Shown in pieces: positions 26,503-36,961 of a stretch of 64,000 bases of DNA. A program made the translations under genes and the position numbers. Positions within the stretch are counted from its first letter, which is position 1; each line of letters begins with the position of its first letter. Under the pieces are notes generated by a model, which was given only the letters and a program-made list of their open reading frames with translations, did no database searches and was not told the origin of the DNA. Location: contig NZ_CP033917.1 in assembly GCF_003815655.1 (NCBI RefSeq), positions 2,976,001 to 3,040,000 of the forward strand. The letters run 5' to 3'. Origin of the DNA: Chryseobacterium sp. G0201 (GTDB lineage Bacteria; Bacteroidota; Bacteroidia; Flavobacteriales; Weeksellaceae).

Positions 26503-27660
26503 AAAAATATTTATCGAAGCAAATTATAATATTAATAGCATTAAGCAAGGTTTTTTATCCTAAGTGATAAAGACCTTAAATATAATTTTAAATTTGTCAA
26601 TCATTTGAAATATTTTATATTTTTTGCCTTTTAACTAGAAAATATTAATTGAATTATTAATAAGGTACCATTAGCAAAAAATTAAAGGCCTAAAGGTAGC
26701 AGAACGAAAAAAGGTTTAATCAAAATATTTTGAAGACTTAGATGGGAATCTTTTTTTCAAATGATTGCGTAACAACTTTTAAAGCTAAGCATAAGAAAGC
26801 TATTCCAAATAAGATAATAGTAATTGTGTTAGCTTTTTTAATAAATGTATGATTTTATTTAATTACTAAAATAAATTATTTCAAAGTACTTTGAAATGTG
26901 AAGTGAGTTGAAAAAAATACATTTATATTTTATAATTATCTTGAAATTTTCAGAAAAATAATTGGAGTTTTACTCTTGAAGTTCCTTATGAATGGTCAAA
27001 AAAACAATATTCTCACATCATCGATTCGTGGACTGACAAGAGCCGTTTTTCTAAGTCAAAACGCACTAAAAAATTCTGATATTTTCGAATAAAATAGTGA
27101 GATATTCCGTAAATGTTACATATTCTATTTCTCCCAAATAAAAATAATTACTAATATTGTTTATAAGTTTTTTGAATTTATGGAAAGCAACATTTAGTCA
27201 GCATTTTATAATCCCTCCACTATAAATGTTGACTATTGCTTTTCTTTTATATTAATTTAAAGTTGGTTTATCGTATCTTCGCATAAGTATTATGTTGGAA
27301 TTAACTTCATATATCAATGTTATGTTGAAAGGCTTGAATTTTAAAGAAGGTAAATAATCAACTTTGGAATAGGCAATAAGATAGCCGTTTATTTTCGAAA
27401 AGAATCCCAAAAAATTGCAGTAGTCCTTAACCATATAGTCCTTTTTTATTGTAATTAATATTGAACTAAAGGGAATCTGATCATGAAATAAACAAAAGTG
27501 AAGGATATACAAAATAGATGTTTATAAGATGGAATGGCGAGAAAATAAGAATATGCATTACTGATACAAATAAATGTTTAATGTAGACAAATGAACCTAT
27601 ATAGTATTAATTTTTAGTTAAAAGATAATTTGTAAGATCAAGCTGAAAAATAAATAGAGA
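26503..27660. other. 1.16 kb AT-rich spacer
   Basis: No well-supported gene; an 86-codon minus ORF at 27252-27512 has no recognisable feature. It contains GTGAGATATTCCG at about 27097, also present near 30460 on the other side of the regulator pair. Confidence 0.45.
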
Positions 27661-28605
27661 ATGGTTAAAAAACTATCTTCATTTATATCAGAAATATTCA
27701 AAAAAAAAAAGTTAGATAAAGACGAAATAGAGTATGAAAAAAGTCTATTTTTTGACATCTATACTTTGGTTCTTGTATTTATTCTGGTATGTAATGTTAT
27801 CCTTAATGTATTTTTTCTCGACGAGCGTATTTATGCAGGAATTTTCTTCGGTATGGGGCTTTTTATGTTATGTACTCTACTATGGCCAGATAAAATTCGG
27901 TTTAACAGATATTTATTATTTTTATTGTTTCTTCTTTTAGGAGGGGTGGTTTTCTATTGTGATATTGCAAGCGGCAAAGCTGCTATGAACTACTTGTCTT
28001 ACATATCTTTAAGCATAGCTATAGCATTTTTTTTTGATTACAATAAAGATAAGTATATCATAATAACCCTGGTAGGGCTGTTTATTTTTTATTTTTTACT
28101 AAGTATTATTACTGACTATTCTGTATTTGCATCTATTCACCAGAATCTTTCACCTCAAGAACAATGGTATATAAGGGTATATAAAGCGATGGAAATCTGT
28201 TTTTGCACTTTTGTAGGTATGTATTTTATTTATCGAAAAGAGCAAATGATCATAAAATATTATATAGAGAAAGAAAAACTACATGATTTAATAAAAAAAA
28301 CAGATAGATTAAACTTTTCAGATGGACTATATGAGCTAGCAATGAGTCGAAATTCATTATTTATAACCTATTTCAAATCTGAATTTCCTGTATATTTTGA
28401 AAATATTTTAAAAACCTGCCCTAATCTCATTTCTTCAGAACTAGAAATTTGTGCTTTACTAAAACTAAATTTAAGTACAAAAGAAATAGCACAAGCTACA
28501 AACACAACTGTACGTGCTGTTGAAAATAAAAAATACAGGATTCGGAAAAAATTTAATTTGCCATCGGACGCTGATCTTAATTTATACATCATACAAGCTT
28601 TTTAA
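27661..28605 (+). CDS. Membrane protein with C-terminal LuxR-type HTH (paralog of 19542)
   Basis: 314 residues. Same order as its paralog: KDEIEYEKSLFFDIYTLV, about six hydrophobic segments to residue 190, then a C-terminal HTH (SSELEICALLKLNLSTKEIA, NTTVRAVENKKYRIRKKF). The HTH is nearly unchanged between the two copies, so they may recognise similar sites. It is convergent with the TPR-AraC gene at 28650 across 44 nt, whereas the other pair is divergent. Confidence 0.72.
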   Translation: MVKKLSSFISEIFKKKKLDKDEIEYEKSLFFDIYTLVLVFILVCNVILNVFFLDERIYAGIFFGMGLFMLCTLLWPDKIRFNRYLLFLLFLLLGGVVFYCDIASGKAAMNYLSYISLSIAIAFFFDYNKDKYIIITLVGLFIFYFLLSIITDYSVFASIHQNLSPQEQWYIRVYKAMEICFCTFVGMYFIYRKEQMIIKYYIEKEKLHDLIKKTDRLNFSDGLYELAMSRNSLFITYFKSEFPVYFENILKTCPNLISSELEICALLKLNLSTKEIAQATNTTVRAVENKKYRIRKKFNLPSDADLNLYIIQAF

Positions 28606-28649
28606 AACTAAAGTAATTTGATATAGTGTCGGTTAAAATTAAAAGCTAG

Positions 28650-30242
28650 TTAGTTAGCTGATGAAGATGTTAGGAGTTGATCCTTTTTTAAATTATTGAT
28701 AAAATAAGAAGGGCTGACACCGGCTTCCTTCTTAAAAACAACGGCAAAAACTTCTCTCGATGAAAAGCCTGAGACATCGGCTAGATAACTTATTTTATAT
28801 TCCCTATAAATCGGATTATCACAAAGTATATTTATAATATAGTTGATTCTTAAACTATTAATATAGCTGTTATAACTCTTTTCTTTATATCGTTTGATAA
28901 TTTCAGATAAGGATCGGGTATTGGTATTTAGATCATTGGCAAGAGAGGTGAGGCTTAGATCTTTTTTTAGGTATTTTTGAGATTTTTCAAACTTATTCAG
29001 TTTTATTAGTATAGTTTTAATCGTCTCATCAGTTATATTAATTGTTTTGTCAATACTTACTATATTTTGTTTAGTATTATCTATAACTTCTTTATTTAAA
29101 TTATCCGTTTTTTTTATATTTTTTATAATTTCCTTATACTTTGCGTGAAGTTTATTCTGATTTTGTTTCCAGAAATAAAAAAAAATTCCTATCAGAAAAA
29201 GACTAATGATAAATATAAAAATGAAAATACTGTGGACATTGTTAATATGTACTTTTTGTTGCTTTTCAATAATTTGATTTACGGGAGTATTTATGGTTTT
29301 TTTTTCTGCGTTGACAAGACTGTCATTGAGCTTAGTATAAAGGTTCATATACTTTCTTGAACTTTCTTTTTCACCCAATTCTACACAGGATTTAAAAATG
29401 ACCTCATATATATCCCTGCGAATGTAAGGTATACTTATATGTTTTTCTAAATTTTCTGCCTGTTTAGCATACTTTTTAGACTCATTATATTTTTTTTGAT
29501 CATAATACAGCCACGCAAATTCATTAAACACTATAATTTCAAGATTCTTGTTAAGATCATCTTTTTGACATATAATAAGTGCCTTTGAAAAAAAAGATTC
29601 AGCCTCCTTTATATTTTGCTTTGCATTGCTTGTCTTTCCTAGATTGATATATGTAAGAGCTAGTGTATGATTTTTTTTATTCACAAAATCTTTATTTGAA
29701 TCTACCTTAATAATAGTTTCAAGACTTTTTTTTTGATAATATACAACAGAATCAACAGGTAAATTTATATGAGCAGAGTGACTAGCTAATCCGATGTATA
29801 TAAGGGATTTCAAATAATACTTACTATTTTTTGATTTTATCTTATCTGTGATTTTCAATGCTTTACTAAATTCTTTGTAGCTTTCATCATTAAAACCTAA
29901 TTCAGTATAAGAGGATGCTCTTAATCTATAAGTATTTGCCAATATCTCATTATTTTCTTCTTCTATTGAAAGACCTTCGGTAGCTTTTCCTAATTCTATC
30001 ACTTTTTTATAATTTCCTAAGTCATAATATTTAGCCATTAAAATATTACCACTTTCTAAAACGCCCTTCGTATAATTGATGTCTTTCGAAAGGCGATATG
30101 TATTTTCAGATAGTTCAAGTGATTTTTTGGGGTTAGTTTGCGAAAGTTCTCTCGCTTTTTTAATATCACTATTAATGCTAGTGATTATTTGAGCACTTAA
30201 AATGCACGGAAAAATAAAAAATAGCAATAGAATAAATTTCAT
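28650..30242 (-). CDS. TPR-membrane-AraC transcriptional regulator (paralog of 16735)
   Basis: 530 residues. Signal peptide at 1-17, TPR-like helices to about 330, a transmembrane helix (SIFIFIFIISLFLIGIFFYF) and a C-terminal AraC double HTH (SLTSLANDLNTNTRSLSEII, ISYLADVSGFSSREVF, FKKEAGVSPSYF). Very similar to 16735, especially in the DNA-binding part. It likely controls nearby secreted-protein genes. Confidence 0.82.
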   Translation of the reverse strand: MKFILLLFFIFPCILSAQIITSINSDIKKARELSQTNPKKSLELSENTYRLSKDINYTKGVLESGNILMAKYYDLGNYKKVIELGKATEGLSIEEENNEILANTYRLRASSYTELGFNDESYKEFSKALKITDKIKSKNSKYYLKSLIYIGLASHSAHINLPVDSVVYYQKKSLETIIKVDSNKDFVNKKNHTLALTYINLGKTSNAKQNIKEAESFFSKALIICQKDDLNKNLEIIVFNEFAWLYYDQKKYNESKKYAKQAENLEKHISIPYIRRDIYEVIFKSCVELGEKESSRKYMNLYTKLNDSLVNAEKKTINTPVNQIIEKQQKVHINNVHSIFIFIFIISLFLIGIFFYFWKQNQNKLHAKYKEIIKNIKKTDNLNKEVIDNTKQNIVSIDKTINITDETIKTILIKLNKFEKSQKYLKKDLSLTSLANDLNTNTRSLSEIIKRYKEKSYNSYINSLRINYIINILCDNPIYREYKISYLADVSGFSSREVFAVVFKKEAGVSPSYFINNLKKDQLLTSSSAN

Positions 30243-30656
30243 TTTGAGTTTTTTTGATCATTAAGTTATTTGCAAATTTAAGTGTTCTTTTCCTAATAAA
30301 TTATCTGTGGCCAATTAAATTATGGCATGTTATCGTTTTTATTTAGCGACTTGAGTACATTTACTACGTAAAAAGGAGTTAATAAAAACCCTATGTTTCG
30401 ATTATTTTGCTATATCAGTTAGATAAAGCCGTAAGTATATATGAGTGACGATAATTTCGTGTGAGATATTCCGAACTTATAACAAAAAATATTTTTTTTG
30501 TTATAAATAAAACTTTAAAATTGCATTTGCATTTAATAGTACCTAAATCATCTAGAGAAGAATAAGAAAATAACTTATGTAGTATATAAATTAAATCTCC
30601 TAAAAAAGGAAAGAAACAAATCAAAAATAAAATTTGATAAATGATAATACAAATAC
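30243..30656. other. Spacer with shared GTGAGATATTCCG motif
   Basis: AT-rich, no supported gene. The 13-nt string GTGAGATATTCCG near 30460 is also found near 27097, flanking the LuxR/TPR-AraC pair on both sides. Confidence 0.4.
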
Positions 30657-30992
30657 ATGATGAAAAATAATCCTCCAGATTACAAAAAAATCTACTGTGA
30701 TCTTATTAGTATAAAATATCCAGAAAAAACCCATCTATTCAAGCATTTGCTTTCAAAAACAAAATTGTCCACACTTGATGTAATGGAATTTAGCACTCTA
30801 CTTTCAAAAATGGGTACCGAAGATACTCTTAAATTCAATCAACAACATAGATCGTATAATAAATCTGCAATTTATCAGATATTAGAATATCAGAAAATTA
30901 ATAAGATAAATAATTCTCAATTGGCAGAGCATTTTAATTTAAGTAGGAATACTGTTGCAAAATGGAAAAAAAAATTTATTATAACAGTGTAA
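30657..30992 (+). CDS. Small HTH protein
   Basis: 111 residues. Two N-terminal helices of unknown type and a C-terminal helix-turn-helix (NNSQLAEHFNLSRNTVAKWKKKF) similar to transposase/Fis-type HTHs. No inverted repeats or catalytic ORF nearby. ATG at 30657 is followed by a second Met; either may be used. Likely a small regulator, comparable in place (beside surface genes) to 12582. Confidence 0.55.
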   Translation: MMKNNPPDYKKIYCDLISIKYPEKTHLFKHLLSKTKLSTLDVMEFSTLLSKMGTEDTLKFNQQHRSYNKSAIYQILEYQKINKINNSQLAEHFNLSRNTVAKWKKKFIITV

Positions 30993-31667
30993 TTTTAATT
31001 GAAGAAAAAAAAATATATTAAATTATATTAAAATTATACCTCATTTAATTATAACTTTTATATTTTCTGTATTTGCTTATATTGTGTATTAAATTATAAA
31101 TAAATGTTTATTCATGCCGCTTTGGGTCGTGTGTCTTGCAGTTGTATTTTCGGAAAATGTTACATCAATCTTTTTGTAATTCATAATTAATTATTGAATT
31201 TTGCATGAAATTATAAAATAGACAGATGTTTTTTTTTATATGGATAATTTGAGGCTAAAGTTTTCAAGTAAAGATATTACCAAAATATGATTCTATATTA
31301 ACAGGGGTAGTTTAAGTACTTAATAATGTATATGCTATTACATAATACAATGGATAGTAAAGATGGAATTATTATTTCTATTTTGTTTTAAGTATCGTTA
31401 TTTTCTTCTCTAAGTTATATTTAAAGCACAAGTTGCTATTCGTATTGATTTTTAAGTCGCTTTTTTGAATTGATAAAAAATTGAAATTATCCGTGTACTG
31501 CATATAATGGGAGCAATATATGGATATAGTTTTGTAGATGAGAATATTGCAAAAAATATAGATGTAATATTACTAAATTTTAACTGTTATCACCTAATAT
31601 TTTGTGATAATGTAAATGGTAAACTATCAATTAAATTTTGATAGTTTATGAAAACAAACAAAAACAA
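30993..31667. other. Leader region of the large repeat protein, with hairpin
   Basis: AT-rich, no gene seen. A perfect 10-bp stem AAACTATCAA/TTGATAGTTT (31621-31647, 7-nt loop) ends 20 nt before the preferred ATG at 31668 and could be an operator or mRNA hairpin. Confidence 0.5.
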
Positions 31668-34600
31668 ATGAAAAAAATTAAATTATTTCTTGTTGTCTCG
31701 GCAACAGTTTGTTCCATATCTGTATATGGGCAATCTCCAGGAGGGGTAACTACAGATTTAGGATTATGGGTAAAAGCAGATGAAGGCTTTACACCATCTC
31801 TATGGTCGGATAAATCAGGTAATAACTACCATCTTACCCAAAACAGCACTACGTTACAGCCAACTTTGTTAACTACAGGAGCAAAATTCAACTTTAATCC
31901 TGCTGTTAATTTCGACAGTAAAGTAATGGGTAATAATCAAGTCGCTAATCAAGGGGGTAATAACAGTATATCTTTGTATTCAGTGGCATCACTTGAAACT
32001 GATTCTGGAGCTAATACACTTATCGGAATAGGAAATGCTGGAGACAATCCTCATTTTGGAGCTTATCCTAACGCTACATTTATGATGTATACCAGTTTAT
32101 ATGGATCTTCTGCAAACCCTGCAATTGATATGTCAAAATCTTATCTGATGTCTGGACATTGGCAGCATAATGTTGCGGGAACAGCTCGTATTGAATTGAA
32201 TGGTTTTACTGCAAGGTCAGGTGGAAATCAAGCTTCTCCGGCTGGGAATTTTCTTGTAGGAAATGATTTTATTAATACACCCAATCAACCATGGAGAGGT
32301 TTAGTTCCAGAAGTAATTGCGTACACAAGCCCTAAATCAGGAAATGAAAATCAAAGGGTTAATAGTTATTTAGGTATTAAGTATGGTCTTACTTTACGCA
32401 CAGGGGGGACAAATACAGGAACATTTAATTATCTTTCTTCGGCAAGTACGACAGTTTGGAATGGTGCAGGGAATGCGGCTTATCATAATAATGTATTTGG
32501 AATTGCGAGGGATAATGCAAGTGCCTTACATCAGAAGCAATCCAAGAGTGTCAATCAGGATCAAAAATTGATCATTGGAGCGGGTACATCTTTATTTAGC
32601 ATGAATTCAACCAATACAAATAATCTAACAGACGGACAGTTTCTTGTTGTCGGAGATAATGGGATGAAGCAATCATTAGCAGTCTCCTTACCATATACTT
32701 CTGCTCCAGGAGGAAAAGTCAATTATAGATTTTCAGCTGTATGGAAAGTTCAGAATACAGGAAATACGGGAACTGTAATTGTAGCATGGCCAAAAGAGAT
32801 TTCCAATTTACATCTGGTACGTTCTTCCGATGCATTGTTTGATACATCTGATGAATTTATTCCGATGGCGGGTACAGTGACCATCAGTGGAGTTGAATAC
32901 AATACAGCTACTGTAACTTTTACTGATGGAGATTATTTTACATTTGCAGGCTATGGTAGAGGTCCGGGAGGAGTAACTGCAGACCTTGGATTATGGGTAA
33001 AAGCAGATGAAGGCTTTACACCATCTCTATGGTCGGATAAATCAGGTAATAACTACCATCTTACCCAAAACAGCACTACGTTACAGCCAACTTTGTTAAC
33101 TACAGGAGCAAAATTCAACTTTAATCCTGCTGTTAATTTCGACAGTAAAGTAATGGGTAATAATCAAGTCGCTAATCAAGGGGGTAATAACAGTATATCT
33201 TTGTATTCAGTGGCATCACTTGAAACTGATTCTGGAGCTAATACACTTATCGGAATAGGAAATGCTGGAGACAATCCTCATTTTGGAGCTTATCCTAACG
33301 CTACATTTATGATGTATACCAGTTTATATGGATCTTCTGCAAACCCTGCAATTGATATGTCAAAATCTTATCTGATGTCTGGACATTGGCAGCATAATGT
33401 TGCGGGAACAGCTCGTATTGAATTGAATGGTTTTACTGCAAGGTCAGGTGGAAATCAAGCTTCTCCGGCTGGGAATTTTCTTGTAGGAAATGATTTTATT
33501 AATACACCCAATCAACCATGGAGAGGTTTAGTTCCAGAAGTAATTGCGTACACAAGCCCTAAATCAGGAAATGAAAATCAAAGGGTTAATAGTTATTTAG
33601 GTATTAAGTATGGTCTTACTTTACGCACAGGGGGGACGAATACAGGAACATTTAATTATCTTTCTTCGGCAAGTACAACAGTTTGGAATGGTGCAGGGAA
33701 TGCGGCTTATCATAATAATGTATTTGGAATTGCCCGTGATGATGATTCAACATTGCTTCAAAAACAGTCAAAAAGTGCTAATTCAGATCAGAAATTAATT
33801 ATTGGAGCAGGCACTTCTTTATTTAACATGAATTCAACCAATACAAATATTCTTACTGATGGACAGTTCCTTGTAGTGGGGGATAATGGGATGAAGCAGT
33901 CATTAGCAGTCTCTTTACCCTATTCTTCTGCTCCAGGAGGAAAAGTCAATTATAGATTTGAATCTTTCTGGAAGGTTCAGAATACAGAAAATACAGGAAC
34001 AGTAATTGTAGCATGGCCAAAAGAGATCTTAAACTTACATTTGGTTCGTTCTTCTGATACCTTATTTGATACATCTGATGAGTTTATCCCGATGGTCGGT
34101 ACTGTAACCATCAACGGAGTAGAGTACAATACAGCTACTGTGACTTTTAATGACAAAGATTATTTCACATTTGCAGGGTATGCTCATGCACCTGGAGGAG
34201 TAGTTAGAGGACTGAATTATTGGTACAGAGCAGATAAAGATGCCGTAAATACGGGAGGTGGAACAGACGTCACTTCTTGGAAAGATTTTTTCTCCGGAAA
34301 AGTGTCTATTCAATTAGGTACAAACCCGCTTCCAAAATATTCAGTTGGAGCTGTCAATTATTTTAATTTTAATCCAGGGATTAATTTTACAGCAGGAACC
34401 CAAACTTTGGGTACTTTGGGAGTAAGAACGTTTTTTGATGATTCTTATGATGTGTTTACCTTTACTAAAGAAGGTATGAGTAGTGGAGGAAATCATCCTA
34501 GCATATTCAGATCTTTGGTGGATAATTCACTTCTTACAGGTGGTATACGAAGATGGGATGGTTTAGGTATTTTAATGGATAACCGTATTGAAAGATTGTC

Positions 34601-35846
34601 AAATGTGGGAGGTAATACAGATTATTATGGGATACCGGCAGGAGCATTCTCTGCAAGTATACCAAGTATTATGTATCACACATTTACAACGCTTACAACA
34701 TCAAAGGCGCTCAATGGTGCTTCGAATTTTGCAACCACAACTCACAGTGGAACTGGTGTTAAAAATTTAAATGGTGGACATTTGTTTGGGAATTCACAAT
34801 TTTCTGGTAATGGAAGTGACAACCAAGGTTTTATAGGTAATTTAGGAGAAACTATTATTTATGGGTCAGGAAACCTTACCGAAACAGAACGAAGAAGAGT
34901 AGATTCTTACATGGCCATCAAGTACGGTATTACTTTAGGACGTGTGGCTACAAACCATTATTTATCATCTACAGAAGCAATGGTTTGGGACGGTACTGCC
35001 AATGCCACATTTAATAACAACATCTTCGGAATCGGACGTGATGATATTTCGGCACTGCACCAAAAAGTATCAAACAGTGTAAACAATGGAACGATCCTCA
35101 CAATGGCTACCGATAATGATTTTGCTTTAGAAAATATTGCAGCGTCCAGAACTACTATTTCAGATGACCAAGAATTTTTAATTGCTGGAGACAACAATGT
35201 GGTTAGTATTCCTATGCAGACCATTAATTTTGGAAATGGGAGTGCTAAAATCATCCAGAGAAAATGGCTATTCCAAAGAACTGGCACCACAGAAAATATA
35301 TTTATCCAGGCAAATCTTTCAGCTTATGAAAGTCAGTTCTATAATCCTAGCTCAGTATATATGGTCATTGCGGATGATGCTGGTTTTACAGCTAATAGGA
35401 TATTGGTACAGGGCACAAAAATTACAGGAAAATGGGTTTTTAACCATGATTTCGATACAGAAAATGAGAAACGTTATATCACATTTGCAACAGTTGAAAA
35501 TACGATTTGCTACAAGCCGGGAGCTATTGTTACATCAGAAAATCCGGCATTAATCAGTAAGATAGGAATTAGTTCCTTAACAAGAGTCGGAAGTCAAAAT
35601 GCTGATAATTGGCCTGCTGTACGTAAGGGAGCGTGGCTGGTTCTGGAGGCAAGAACAAAAGGTTTTGTTGTAAATAGACTATCCTTTAATGCTTCGGGAA
35701 ATCCAGTTGGAATTCCTGAAGCTGATTTTGTCGAAGGAATGCTGGTTTATGATACCACTAACAAATGTTTGAAAATGTATACTTCTCAGGATGGAGGAAC
35801 TACATTCGCTTGGTCTTGTATCAATACACAAACTTGCCCAGATTAA
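31668..35846 (+). CDS. Large secreted repeat protein (LamG-like modules)
   Basis: About 1392 residues from the ATG at 31668; a longer frame from TTG at 31638 adds an unlikely leader. Signal peptide (1-21) ends VYG/QSPGG. Module A (about 24-432) and module B (433-841) are nearly identical: LGLWVKADEGF..LWSDKSGN..YHLT, YLGIKYGLTL, VFGIARD, then a GDNG...KVNYRF beta domain. A divergent module C follows to about 1220. The C-terminal part (RVGSQNADNWPAVRKGAWLV, EGMLVYDTTNKCLKMYT) is shared with many Chryseobacterium secreted proteins. The LamG/concanavalin-like modules suggest glycan or host binding. No canonical type IX sorting domain was recognised. Confidence 0.75.
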   Translation: MKKIKLFLVVSATVCSISVYGQSPGGVTTDLGLWVKADEGFTPSLWSDKSGNNYHLTQNSTTLQPTLLTTGAKFNFNPAVNFDSKVMGNNQVANQGGNNSISLYSVASLETDSGANTLIGIGNAGDNPHFGAYPNATFMMYTSLYGSSANPAIDMSKSYLMSGHWQHNVAGTARIELNGFTARSGGNQASPAGNFLVGNDFINTPNQPWRGLVPEVIAYTSPKSGNENQRVNSYLGIKYGLTLRTGGTNTGTFNYLSSASTTVWNGAGNAAYHNNVFGIARDNASALHQKQSKSVNQDQKLIIGAGTSLFSMNSTNTNNLTDGQFLVVGDNGMKQSLAVSLPYTSAPGGKVNYRFSAVWKVQNTGNTGTVIVAWPKEISNLHLVRSSDALFDTSDEFIPMAGTVTISGVEYNTATVTFTDGDYFTFAGYGRGPGGVTADLGLWVKADEGFTPSLWSDKSGNNYHLTQNSTTLQPTLLTTGAKFNFNPAVNFDSKVMGNNQVANQGGNNSISLYSVASLETDSGANTLIGIGNAGDNPHFGAYPNATFMMYTSLYGSSANPAIDMSKSYLMSGHWQHNVAGTARIELNGFTARSGGNQASPAGNFLVGNDFINTPNQPWRGLVPEVIAYTSPKSGNENQRVNSYLGIKYGLTLRTGGTNTGTFNYLSSASTTVWNGAGNAAYHNNVFGIARDDDSTLLQKQSKSANSDQKLIIGAGTSLFNMNSTNTNILTDGQFLVVGDNGMKQSLAVSLPYSSAPGGKVNYRFESFWKVQNTENTGTVIVAWPKEILNLHLVRSSDTLFDTSDEFIPMVGTVTINGVEYNTATVTFNDKDYFTFAGYAHAPGGVVRGLNYWYRADKDAVNTGGGTDVTSWKDFFSGKVSIQLGTNPLPKYSVGAVNYFNFNPGINFTAGTQTLGTLGVRTFFDDSYDVFTFTKEGMSSGGNHPSIFRSLVDNSLLTGGIRRWDGLGILMDNRIERLSNVGGNTDYYGIPAGAFSASIPSIMYHTFTTLTTSKALNGASNFATTTHSGTGVKNLNGGHLFGNSQFSGNGSDNQGFIGNLGETIIYGSGNLTETERRRVDSYMAIKYGITLGRVATNHYLSSTEAMVWDGTANATFNNNIFGIGRDDISALHQKVSNSVNNGTILTMATDNDFALENIAASRTTISDDQEFLIAGDNNVVSIPMQTINFGNGSAKIIQRKWLFQRTGTTENIFIQANLSAYESQFYNPSSVYMVIADDAGFTANRILVQGTKITGKWVFNHDFDTENEKRYITFATVENTICYKPGAIVTSENPALISKIGISSLTRVGSQNADNWPAVRKGAWLVLEARTKGFVVNRLSFNASGNPVGIPEADFVEGMLVYDTTNKCLKMYTSQDGGTTFAWSCINTQTCPD
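31766..32992 (+). repeat. 1227-bp tandem repeat, copy A
   Basis: In phase with 409 codons. The first ~740 bp (31766 to about 32506) match copy B with only about two differences seen; the last ~485 bp are clearly diverged at many positions. Confidence 0.9.
32993..34219 (+). repeat. 1227-bp tandem repeat, copy B
   Basis: Offset exactly 1227 bp from copy A. Sharp change from near-identity to divergence near 33733, suggesting partial gene conversion or a second recent duplication. Confidence 0.9.
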
Positions 35847-35923
35847 TAATAATTTTTAAGAACTTTACTATAAATAAAGGTTAATGGATAGTAAGGTTCT
35901 TAATTTTTCAAAACTCATATACA

Positions 35924-36451
35924 ATGATTAAAAATATAATAGTAATTAGCGGATTTATAATGTCTTTATCTTTACAGGCCCAGATAGGAATAAGTAGAGA
36001 AAGTGTAAGTAATGGCTCAGTTTCCATACAATTTGGAGATAATGAAAATAAAGGGTTGCTTCTTCCATATGTCACTGATAAAACAGAGATTATAGAAAAT
36101 GGAACGATTATTTATGATACTTCAGACTTTAAAGTAAAATATTTGAAAGATACCAATACGTGGTTCGATATGAGTGTTGATTTATTAGGAACGGCAGATT
36201 TGAGTATTCAGGCGGCTGACAGGATAGAACAGCCAGGTGCAAAGATTTGTATTAGTACAACCGCAGGGGGAACGGATACAACAAAAGGAATTCTTGTTCT
36301 CGCAGATACAAATAAGGCGATGGTACTGCCTAAAGTGGCAAGTCCTCATTTGAATATTATAAGTCCGAGTGCCGGAATGATAGTATATGATACTGTAAAA
36401 AGACAACTTGCAGTGTATAATGGAACAGCGTGGACATTTTGGAAACCTTAG
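35924..36451 (+). CDS. Small secreted protein
   Basis: 175 residues, signal peptide ending LQA/QIGIS. Contains two short repeats of the type KGLLLPYVTD...NGTIIYDTSDFKVKYLKDTNTW and KAMVLPKVASPH..AGMIVYDTVKRQLAVYNGTAW, the same module seen once in the neighbouring surface proteins. It follows the large repeat protein by 77 nt and is likely its accessory. Function unknown. Confidence 0.6.
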   Translation: MIKNIIVISGFIMSLSLQAQIGISRESVSNGSVSIQFGDNENKGLLLPYVTDKTEIIENGTIIYDTSDFKVKYLKDTNTWFDMSVDLLGTADLSIQAADRIEQPGAKICISTTAGGTDTTKGILVLADTNKAMVLPKVASPHLNIISPSAGMIVYDTVKRQLAVYNGTAWTFWKP

Positions 36452-36961
36452 GTGAAAAACATCGGTTTGAACTAGATATATAAGAAATTGTATTAAACAC
36501 CGTATTATTTAGTTCAGGTATTTTTCTTTTATCAGTATTCCTTATAACACAGTATTTCTTATAGAGACTTTGGCTCTACGGTAAAAGATAGGGTAGGTCA
36601 TAATTGAAAGTGAGGATCCTGATCTTAGTACTTAACACAATGAGCGAATTAATCAAAACAGTACGGAAAGCTCTGGTACTGTTTTGATTTCTAACAAAAT
36701 TTCTATTTTATTTAAAATTAAGATGGTACGTCAGCAACCTCTCTTTTATCAACAAGTAAATCTTAAGAAGATGCGTCTTAAAAAGCTGGATTTATCGTTA
36801 AATTTGTTAGGATGATAAAACTCGATTAAAATTTTAATTAGAAATATGATTCTAAAAATTGTTCTTCCGATCAGACATTTTTATTTACAACAAATTAAAA
36901 ATAGGCTGTTAATTTAATCACTAAACTAACATACTTAATTTTTCATGAGTAGAATAGTTAT
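36452..36961. other. Intergenic spacer with terminator
   Basis: No gene seen. A strong inverted repeat lies at 36651-36689; otherwise featureless. Confidence 0.5.
36651..36689 (+). terminator. Terminator-like hairpin
   Basis: Perfect 14-bp arms AATCAAAACAGTAC / GTACTGTTTTGATT with an 11-nt loop, followed by T-rich sequence; about 200 nt past the stop of the small secreted protein. Confidence 0.6.

Noticed and set aside
27252..27512. 86-codon minus-strand ORF
   Set aside because: No recognisable features and no operon context; could be real but cannot be supported.
34062..35290. Minus-strand ORFs inside the large repeat protein
   Set aside because: They are antisense frames of a clearly coding region.
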